Made by a program: the position numbers and the translations under genes
Notes under the pieces: generated by a model
Seen by the model: only the letters and a program-made list of their open reading frames with translations
Databases searched by the model: none
What the model was told of the DNA's origin: nothing
Source: an uncultured Paracoccaceae bacterium
GTDB taxonomy: Bacteria; Pseudomonadota; Alphaproteobacteria; Rhodobacterales; Rhodobacteraceae
NCBI GenBank assembly: GCA_947496605.1
Contig: CANMDF010000006.1
Span: 1-59,036 of the forward strand
Direction: 5' to 3'
Length of the DNA: 59,036 nt
Shown: positions 53,901 to 59,036 of the stretch, one piece after another
Layout: every line of letters begins with the position of its first letter
Numbering within the stretch: the stretch's first letter is position 1

Positions 53901-53984
53901 CCCCCAAATGCCTCCAAATAGACAGATCAGCATAACGATCCAGGTGAAGATGGGCCGATCGATTGAGGCGCGAGCAATTCTCAT
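50928..53984 (-). CDS. RND-family efflux transporter permease
   Basis: 1018 residues, usual RND inner-membrane pump length, with two halves, each with a helix cluster and large periplasmic loops. Start RASIDRPIFTWIVMLICLFG and the PGASAQQVAEEVSEPLEAAI segment are typical. The fourth helix has GMLVDNAIVVAEG where AcrB has two Asp; only one Asp is kept (DN). Such variants occur in TriC/HAE-like pumps. Exports drugs or hydrophobic toxins through an outer-membrane channel not encoded nearby. Lies 14 bases after the adaptor gene. Confidence 0.95.
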   Translation of the reverse strand: MRIARASIDRPIFTWIVMLICLFGGIWGFSALGRLEDPAFTIKQAVVITQYPGASAQQVAEEVSEPLEAAIQRMAEVSEIKSVNRPGVSRIDVLVEDTINGDALPAIWTELRERLQNVQNELPNGATLPFVDDGFGDVYGIFFAITSDGFSDAERHQLATFLRREILTVDGVADVDIAGLPPEAIFVEPNLGLSAQLGIDPQIIGQALATSNSVSQAGSVNAGETRTQIQPAEGLDSVSEIAALTVGIGGELLNLIDIAEVSRGRQNNPPQIIHYNGQSAFTIGVSGASNENIVDVGNRVDELLAELASEIPYGVDLHPIYQQHVVVDESSTGFLINLAMSIGIVVLVLALFMGVRASLVVGITLLLTVVGTLLFMAIFSIEMERISLGALIIAMGMLVDNAIVVAEGMQIAMGRGKSSRDAADEAAGKTQIPLLGATVVGIMAFAGIGLSPDSTGEFMFSLFAVIGISLLLSWVLAVSVTPLLGHYIFKQGLDDGGDPYGGLIFRGYASILRGALRLRWLVLATLIGITAACYIGFGMVKQQFFPNSNTPLFFVHYTMQQGTPIATTANQMEIVEAYLAEHEDVVAVSTFVGQGATRFLLTYGAEPPNPAYGHLIVRAEGLDLIPQLQADLEAFAAQNLPEGEFRTERLVFGPGGGSPIEVRFSGSDPEVLRDLSDQAIELMTDASPNILAPRIDWREQELILRPRYVTERGQAAGVTRDDVADSILFATDGVTVGTYREGDRAIPIVIRVAPNSDVGIMDQVLGTQDGSSLLPIEQIVDGFAYEPQNTVIRRLDRVPTLTVGASIPADMTAAQVHSEVRSTIEAMSLPAGYEMEWGGEFESSANANASLGAQLPVTILIMVLITVLLFNALRQPLIIWLLVPMSVNGAAIGLLGAGLPFTFTALLGLLSLSGMLIKNGIVLVEEIDIVRGEGTALREAIVMASTSRLRPVLLAAATTIMGMIPLLGDAFFVSMAVTIMGGLAFASILTLVAAPVLYDVFFSSNKQPAPINRTAIAS

Positions 53985-53998
53985 TTGATGATCCAGCC

Positions 53999-55039
53999 TC
54001 AGTTCGCGTAGCCAGAAAAGCGGCGGACGGTTTGACCGTCTGCCAGCACTTGTGCACCAATCCGGACGATCTCTGCCCCAACCTCCAATCCAGAAGTAAC
54101 CATGAACTGCCCATCGCGTGTCGCCTTCACCTCCACGTTTACTGCTTCAAGCGTGCCGTCATCGTTCTCGGTTGGCATGAATTGCAAAACACTTGTTGAT
54201 CCATCATTTGCGATCCGAATGGCGGTTGCTGGCACAATCAGGCGTGGGCTTTCCTCATTCAAAGTTGCAAGCACAATGACCGAACTGCCTGGCAAAACGC
54301 TGACATCTTCTGGTTGCTCCATCCCCAGCGTCAGTCGAAATGTTTGCCCAATTGAAGACGCTTCCGCATTGAATTCCCGTATGACGAGAGGGTAGGTTTC
54401 GTCACCGGTTGGAAAGCGCGCGAAAAGAGAGACTGCCGCATCTTGGCCAGCGCGCTGAAACAAGACCTCAGGCACATCAATATCAATGCGCAGCTCTGAC
54501 ATGTCATGCAGTCTAACGACAGGTGCCCCCGCATTTGTGGTCGTGAAATTCGCCACGTTTCGGCTTGCAACTAACGCATCAAATGGTGCGCGGAGCGTCG
54601 CGTTTTCGAGCGAGTATTCAGCATTCCGTAGCTGGACGCGCGAGAGAGCTAGCTGGGTTTCCGCATCTTGCTTGGACACTTCAGAGGCTGACGCACCAAG
54701 ATTATTTAGACGTGCAACCAGCCGCTCTGCTTGCTCCACTTGCAAGGAAGCTTGCTGCTGCTGCAGTTCAAATGGTTCAGTGTCCAATTCTGCGATCAGC
54801 GCATCTTTGGCGATACCCTGACCCTCAGTCGCGGGAAATTCGACGATCTGTCCGGAAACTTGGAACGCTAGATCTACGGTCTGACGCGCAACTACCTGCC
54901 CAAAGAACTGCCGGGTCACGCCACCAGTGTCAGCGCCAACAGTCATCAGCTTTGCTGGGCGTACAAGATCATCCTGTGCCAAAAGCGGATTGCCAAAAGG
55001 AATGCTCAGAAAGACGAGCAGGGCGATAATTCGGTTCAT
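53999..55039 (-). CDS. RND efflux periplasmic adaptor (membrane fusion protein)
   Basis: 346 residues, signal peptide MNRIIALLVFLSIPFGNPLL, cleavage near LLA-QD. Barrel-sandwich/hairpin core: VARQTVDLAFQVSGQIVEFP, coiled-coil of about 95-165 (LQQQQASLQVEQAERLVARL), ENATLRAPFDALVASRNVAN, then beta-barrel domains. Joins the RND pump to an outer-membrane channel. First gene of the pump operon. Confidence 0.94.
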   Translation of the reverse strand: MNRIIALLVFLSIPFGNPLLAQDDLVRPAKLMTVGADTGGVTRQFFGQVVARQTVDLAFQVSGQIVEFPATEGQGIAKDALIAELDTEPFELQQQQASLQVEQAERLVARLNNLGASASEVSKQDAETQLALSRVQLRNAEYSLENATLRAPFDALVASRNVANFTTTNAGAPVVRLHDMSELRIDIDVPEVLFQRAGQDAAVSLFARFPTGDETYPLVIREFNAEASSIGQTFRLTLGMEQPEDVSVLPGSSVIVLATLNEESPRLIVPATAIRIANDGSTSVLQFMPTENDDGTLEAVNVEVKATRDGQFMVTSGLEVGAEIVRIGAQVLADGQTVRRFSGYAN

Positions 55040-55261
55040 GATTTATCCTTCTCCATCGTTGCCGGTTTACTGTGTCAAAACGGTCGGCCTACATCCAAGA
55101 ACAAGGAAGCCTTCCATGCTCATATTTCAGAGCTCAGTACTATGCTTTCTCCAATTTGCGGTATCGTTCGGTGTACGTCACGCACAAACATGGGTGAACC
55201 AAATATCGAACCGCGTGAGTGTACCATGTAGATCAAGTGACCTCTGTCCTGAGGGCCACAG

Positions 55262-55621
55262 TCAATAACCATATGCCGACAGACCTCGGAGTGCCTTGGC
55301 AATGGCACGCAGGGTGTCTTCAGCAAGGTTGAGCGACTTCAATGTGCCACCTGTAACGGAGCCAATCAAAATAGCTGCGTGACTATTATCTGCAACGATC
55401 GTGCCTTGAGAGTTGAGAAGGATACTTGGATGATCCAGCACAGAGAGCGCATGGCTTGAAGCCGAATAGTCGGCTTGGAAATCACCAACCAAGTTACAAA
55501 GCAAGGGACCAAGAACATGATCCGGCGTCTTTTGAGTTTCGGAGTTCAGTGCTTCGAGCCACTCCTGCGTTCCCAAGGGATCACGGGCCAATTTCAAAAT
55601 CTTATGGTTCTGCAATTTCAT
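55262..55621 (-). CDS. small protein, possibly the PAS-like front end of a broken LuxR-type regulator
   Basis: 119 residues. The middle (SVLDHPSILLNSQGTIVADN, then IGSVTGGTLKSLNLAEDTLR) resembles the sensor part of PAS-LuxR regulators, but no DNA-binding domain follows; the frame stops at YGY, and a different frame continues for about 140 bases. It may be a truncated regulator gene or a real small protein; I cannot tell which. Confidence 0.45.
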   Translation of the reverse strand: MKLQNHKILKLARDPLGTQEWLEALNSETQKTPDHVLGPLLCNLVGDFQADYSASSHALSVLDHPSILLNSQGTIVADNSHAAILIGSVTGGTLKSLNLAEDTLRAIAKALRGLSAYGY

Positions 55622-55692
55622 AAGCGAGTAAACTCTTGGTCTTTCTAAATTGAAAACCGGACATGCATTTGTGTGTTTTCTCTGAGCGGCGG

Positions 55693-56208
55693 TTACGAAA
55701 CAGCGCCAAATAATGCATTAGGTTCCAAGGATGTGGTTTCGGGCCATCCACATTTCTCAACCAAAACCGTTTCCGCATCAGCCGCCGTCTTTGCCGCCCA
55801 CTCATCTATCTGTGCAATCCTTAGACCGGCTTCTGTTTCGTCAGCCCTTACGATAAAAGCCAGAGGCACTGTCATGATATTAATTGGAACGAATTTTGGG
55901 CGAATTTTGACAACGAAAAAGAACGCGAGCTCATTTTTACTTGGGTGTCTTGCAACATGCATGTCGTGTCTGATCGCCTTGGCCCATCTCAGATTTCGAG
56001 CTAGGCTCTTGCGTACCTCTCCGACTGGTATCGGCTTTTCCTGCCCGAACTTTGTGCCCCAAAGTGGCGCATGTGCCAGCAAAGAACAGTCAGGTGTCGT
56101 GAAACCACTCAGGTCAGTGATGTTCAGGTCTATCCGCCCATCGTAGTAACCAAGATGCGAAGCCCATTTATGCATTAGGCCGTGCATTTCATCTTCAAAG
56201 TGTTTCAC
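55693..56208 (-). CDS. hypothetical protein, unknown function
   Basis: 171 residues from GTG 56208, chosen because AGGA lies eight bases upstream; the frame opens to a TTG at 56301. Contains DLSGFTTPDCSLLAHAPLWG, RHDMHVARHPSKNELAFFFV and LAFIVRADETEAGLRIAQID. The last part hints at an NTF2-like fold, but I do not assign it. Divergent from the TetR gene. Confidence 0.55.
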   Translation of the reverse strand: MKHFEDEMHGLMHKWASHLGYYDGRIDLNITDLSGFTTPDCSLLAHAPLWGTKFGQEKPIPVGEVRKSLARNLRWAKAIRHDMHVARHPSKNELAFFFVVKIRPKFVPINIMTVPLAFIVRADETEAGLRIAQIDEWAAKTAADAETVLVEKCGWPETTSLEPNALFGAVS

Positions 56209-56354
56209 TGAAAATTTCCTCGCTGGTAGTGTCAGCGCCCTATGGCGTCGCTCTCCGAATAAGGTCAAACCAATGAGTTTGTTGACATCAAAGTAGACCA
56301 AAGAACTATACTAGTCTAATTGATCATAATTTCTGGGTATGTCAATGCTTATCT

Positions 56355-56915
56355 ATGTCGGACAAAACCCAAACAATACTCGACGCAGCCAACGCAATGT
56401 TTGCGCGGTATGGGTATGCCAAGACGACAATAGGCGACATCGTTTCCGAAGCAGGTGTTGCACGTCAAACGCTGTACAATACGTTTGAGAGCAAGGAAGA
56501 AATCCTCAGATCTGTCGTTCAACGCTCGGGCGACGAAATGACAGCAGCCTACACAGCAGCTTGGGAAAGTTTGGACACTGTCGAGGCTAAACTAGAGTCG
56601 TATCATGACTTGGTGATATGCAACTTATTTCTCACAATACAGGCAACACCTGACTGGGAGAGCCTTGTCGCAGGCCTTTACCAATCTGCCGCTAATGAAA
56701 TGATACAACAGGATATCGGCTGGCGTAAGTCACTGTTAGATTTATTCACCCAAACGCTGAGATCCACGAATTCCACATCGCTTCCGGCCGAAGATGTCGT
56801 TGAGTTCTTTCAATCCAGCAGTATGAACGCAAAATACGGCGTTGTTGACTTTGACCACCTAAAATTTCGGCTCAACCTGATTAGAACGGCAACGGTGGCA
56901 CTTTTAAAAAAATGA
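56355..56915 (+). CDS. TetR/AcrR-family transcriptional regulator
   Basis: 186 residues. N-terminal TetR HTH at about 1-50 (ANAMFARYGYAKTTIGDIVS, ARQTLYNTFESKEEILRSVV), helical ligand domain after. TetR proteins commonly repress efflux genes; the RND operon at 50.9-55.0 kb and the divergent unknown gene are candidates. Confidence 0.93.
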   Translation: MSDKTQTILDAANAMFARYGYAKTTIGDIVSEAGVARQTLYNTFESKEEILRSVVQRSGDEMTAAYTAAWESLDTVEAKLESYHDLVICNLFLTIQATPDWESLVAGLYQSAANEMIQQDIGWRKSLLDLFTQTLRSTNSTSLPAEDVVEFFQSSSMNAKYGVVDFDHLKFRLNLIRTATVALLKK

Positions 56916-57277
56916 TTCCTTGGGCATCAACAACGGCCACGACGACATAGCAACTTGACAAGGCAATAGCTGGCAGCAGCAACCTCTGGCACAAGCACCA
57001 AGCTAGGAATTCCTGATTGTACACTGGTACGAAAACCACGTTTGCAGCAGTCTTCAAGCTGTTCCAAAAGATCAAAGTAGGCAGTCCTGACCGGAATATC
57101 CAAATTAGTCTTGAGAAACGGATGGTCCGGCAATTCATCGAATGTCTGCATTTCTCTTGGCTAGCCAAGCGTTCACCCCTGCAACCCATCCATTGGCTGT
57201 TGCCGCGAAAGTTAGCTTTGTCCGCAGACTGTGAGTTCCGTTCGTTCGTGATTTGCACTCGCAGCGAATGGCTGCTC
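56916..57277. other. 362-bp gap, possible 74-residue ORF only
   Basis: Between the TetR gene and the metallophosphoesterase stop. A minus-strand frame 57151 to 56927 (MQTFDELPDHPFLKTNLDIP at its start) could code a small protein, and a neighbouring frame continues it, so this may be a decayed gene. I see no ribosome site of note and recognise no family. Confidence 0.3.
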
Positions 57278-57796
57278 TCACGGGCCGCGCCGCCGCAGCT
57301 TGATCCATTGGTATGAGGTCATCGCATAGTCCCACACATCAACGCCGACGTTCACACTGTTGCGGGTGCCGCGCCAGTTGTTGTGCACGTGGCCAAACAT
57401 TTGTAGAGCCTGTCGTCTGGCATGGTTCCATGTGATCATCGGATAGTGGCATAATGTGTGTGCCTGCTTGTTCGGCCCATCCCCGACCTCTGCCAGATGC
57501 GAGACGCTGTCCCAAGGCAGGGCCAACGTCGGCTCCAGATCATGGTTGCCCACGATCAGATGCTTCTCGGCGCCAGGCAGTTTGTCGAATAGCTTTGTCA
57601 GCCAATTACTGTCTTTAGATTTTGGTCCATGCGCAAAATCGCCGACGATCCATAGTGCATCCTTTGGCCCGACCATCGCCCATAGGTTCTGCATCAGCAC
57701 CGCGTCCATATGGTTCGCTGATCGGAATGGCCGATTGCAGAACTTGATGACGTTGTCATGCCCGAAGTGGGTGTCTGCGGTGTACCAGTTAGTCAT
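57278..57796 (-). CDS. calcineurin-like metallophosphoesterase
   Basis: 172 residues. Metal-binding motifs in order: ADTHFGHDN (D8, H10), IVGDFAHG, VGNHDLE, CHYPMITWNH and FGHVHNN. Compact phosphoesterase of the kind found on phages and plasmids, substrate unknown. GGAGAAG sits before the ATG. Lies 82 bases after the ParA-like gene and probably shares its transcript. Confidence 0.88.
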   Translation of the reverse strand: MTNWYTADTHFGHDNVIKFCNRPFRSANHMDAVLMQNLWAMVGPKDALWIVGDFAHGPKSKDSNWLTKLFDKLPGAEKHLIVGNHDLEPTLALPWDSVSHLAEVGDGPNKQAHTLCHYPMITWNHARRQALQMFGHVHNNWRGTRNSVNVGVDVWDYAMTSYQWIKLRRRGP

Positions 57797-57878
57797 CTGT
57801 CTTCTCCGTCGTCGCTTTTTGGCGCGGACGGCTTATTGCGGATGCAGAGATGGGTGATCATCCTCGCCGCTAAGCGCT

Positions 57879-58646
57879 TCATGCCGCTGTTACCTTCTTT
57901 GGGAATGCAAACGTCGCGACAGGATCAGCCTTTCCCAGGCGCAATCCTTGCAAGACCCAATTCACTTCGACAGTCAGCTCAATGACGGCGGTCCAAGCGG
58001 CTTGGGCCTCGCGAAACCGGCCATATCCCGGTTGATCGCTTTTGCAGGCCAGCGTCGATACAAAGTGCCCGATATCACCGTGAATGATCTGATCGCTGAT
58101 TGCCTCGCACCAAGGCAGTTCAGTTTGCAGAACCGGAATGCTGCCGAATGCGTCGCGCGTTTCAGCGGCATCTTCCGCACCATTCCGGCAGCCGGTTATC
58201 ATTCCTGTGACATCATCGGGGTCACCAAGATACTTGTCGATGCCGGCCACAGCATGTTTAGCCTCAAAGACGCCGATGGCAGGTGACAGGATAAGATCAG
58301 CCCGACCCAGAGCTTCGAGCTGTGGTTCGCGTGGTAAGACACGTGTGTCAATTAGGGCGATATCAAAACCGCGAGCCTCTGCGGATGCAAGCGCATCTTC
58401 CACATGGTCACGAGTCCAGCATTGGATCAGCTCTAACCGGTCTTTATGCACGTGGCAGGCAGACATCGCCTTGCGCCACTTTTGCAAGGTCGAAGAAATC
58501 TCAGCTTTTGGATCCGTCCCAGCCTGATCGGTGCAATCCATCACCATCACATGTTTGCCCATGGCGAGAAAGCCGGAAGCGAGCGCCATCGTCGAGATCG
58601 TCCGGCCAGCGCCGCCCTTGGTCGTGAAGAATGTGATCGTGTGCAT
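57879..58646 (-). CDS. orphan ParA/VirC1-like ATPase with Arg in Walker A
   Basis: 255 residues from ATG 58646 (GGAG seven bases upstream); a longer frame to 58718 runs through the operator repeats. Walker A reads KGGAGRT (residues 10-16), so the P-loop Lys is replaced by Arg 15, while the signature Lys 10 of ParA is kept; MVMDCTDQAG and DIALIDTRV are the other nucleotide motifs. VirC1-type ParA proteins help plasmid transfer or positioning. No ParB partner or parS-like site adjoins it. Divergent from the XRE gene. Confidence 0.85.
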   Translation of the reverse strand: MHTITFFTTKGGAGRTISTMALASGFLAMGKHVMVMDCTDQAGTDPKAEISSTLQKWRKAMSACHVHKDRLELIQCWTRDHVEDALASAEARGFDIALIDTRVLPREPQLEALGRADLILSPAIGVFEAKHAVAGIDKYLGDPDDVTGMITGCRNGAEDAAETRDAFGSIPVLQTELPWCEAISDQIIHGDIGHFVSTLACKSDQPGYGRFREAQAAWTAVIELTVEVNWVLQGLRLGKADPVATFAFPKKVTAA

Positions 58647-58661
58647 GAGAAGGCTCCAGCA

Positions 58662-58693
58662 ATGACTATAGTAAAAAATATGACTATAGTCAT
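58662..58693. promoter_or_regulatory. operator repeats between ParA-like and XRE genes
   Basis: ATGACTATAGT occurs at 58662-58672 and again at 58680-58690, an 18-base period; the second copy extends to the perfect palindrome ATGACTATAGTCAT (58680-58693). The position between divergent genes fits binding of the XRE repressor to control both. Confidence 0.75.
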
Positions 58694-58729
58694 TAGACGA
58701 GAAGTTCAAGTTCTTCAATAAGTTTGGGG

Positions 58730-58963
58730 ATGGAACGTAAGAATGCTGAATTGATCAAACTGTTTGCAAGAACCCTAAAAAGGCGCCGGAAAGCCGCAGG
58801 GTACTCGCAAGAAGAGTTTGCGCACCGCATGGATCTCTCTGTCAGCTATGTGTCGCTGCTTGAGACAGAAAACCGTCAGCCGACGCTGACTGTTCTTGCG
58901 GCGTTGGCAACCGAATTTGGTGTTACGTTAGCGGAGTTCATGGCTGAGGTTGAATCCGCATAA
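58730..58963 (+). CDS. XRE-family (HTH_3) repressor
   Basis: 77 residues from ATG 58730. Nearly all of it is a Cro/C1-type helix-turn-helix: AAGYSQEEFAHRMDLSVSYV then SLLETENRQPTLTVLAALAT. Probably binds the repeats at 58662-58693. Its stop lies within the terminal repeat (58961-58963), so the gene is complete on the circle. Confidence 0.92.
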   Translation: MERKNAELIKLFARTLKRRRKAAGYSQEEFAHRMDLSVSYVSLLETENRQPTLTVLAALATEFGVTLAEFMAEVESA

Positions 58964-59036
58964 TCAATCTTATGTTAAATATGTCTGACTGATAAGGTTA
59001 GTAGGTGTCCCACCAATCACCATCTCTAGCCAGCAT
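58960..59036. repeat. 77-bp terminal direct repeat, right copy (circle closure)
   Basis: Identical to bases 1-77; redundant end of a circular molecule. Confidence 0.95.

Noticed and set aside
56881..57258. 125-residue minus-strand frame opposite the TetR end
   Set aside because: Overlaps the end of the TetR gene, unusual Cys-rich composition, no recognised family.
58662..58693. CRISPR-like or iteron array
   Set aside because: Only two copies of an 11-base repeat between divergent genes; an operator is the simpler reading.

Overview
The window is a complete circular plasmid from an alphaproteobacterium, most probably a marine Rhodobacterales (Roseobacter-group) strain. Bases 1-77 are repeated exactly at 58960-59036, so the sequence closes into a circle of 58,959 bp. 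It carries a repABC replication/partition operon, which is confined to Alphaproteobacteria, and its gene content (tripartite tricarboxylate transport, Tat-exported hydrolase, uptake of sugar-type compatible solutes, many LysR regulators) is typical of Roseobacter accessory replicons. No relaxase, type IV secretion gene, transposase, rRNA, tRNA or CRISPR array was seen.

Layout. (1) 0.1-7.3 kb: an MsrQ/ferric-reductase-like membrane protein, then a LysR gene divergent from a four-gene operon: Tat-exported metallo-beta-lactamase-fold protein, a double-CDGSH/glutamate-synthase-domain fusion, a Rieske/ThDP-enzyme fusion, and a double SnoaL-like protein. The two fusions make this the most unusual part of the plasmid. 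(2) 7.4-15.9 kb (minus strand): a LacI-regulated sugar ABC transporter operon with a GH63-type glycosylglycerate hydrolase and an AGE-family sugar isomerase. It looks like a mannosylglycerate or glucosylglycerate uptake and breakdown locus, with a perfect LacI-type operator in front. (3) 16.1-24.6 kb: small redox/stress genes: NmrA-like reductase, DUF2218, two exported NTF2-fold proteins, lipoprotein, DoxX, MATE pump, siderophore-interacting flavin reductase, VOC protein, two LysR regulators. (4) 24.7-30.5 kb: a third LysR gene, then repA-repB-(ctRNA)-repC with two perfect parS sites, then a class II Fic protein. (5) 30.5-43.6 kb: a carboxylate locus: two secreted proteins of unknown role, TctE/TctD-like two-component system, TctC-like binding protein, a TctA-TctB fusion, a PrpF/GalD-like tautomerase, a 2-hydroxyacid dehydrogenase, an AbrB-family membrane protein, a GntR regulator with its operator, and a TcuA-like flavoprotein. 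(6) 43.9-49.7 kb: LysR, a spermidine/putrescine-type ABC transporter and a DUF917 protein. (7) 49.9-57.8 kb: quinone reductase-like flavoprotein, RND efflux pump with adaptor, TetR regulator, small unknown proteins, metallophosphoesterase. (8) 57.9-58.96 kb: an orphan VirC1/ParA-like ATPase divergent from an XRE repressor, with repeated operator-like sites between them.

As a whole the plasmid reads as a replication core with several self-contained uptake-and-catabolism cassettes, each with its own regulator, plus detoxification/efflux genes. Functions of substrate-specific genes are inferred from family and context; substrates are proposals, not observations.
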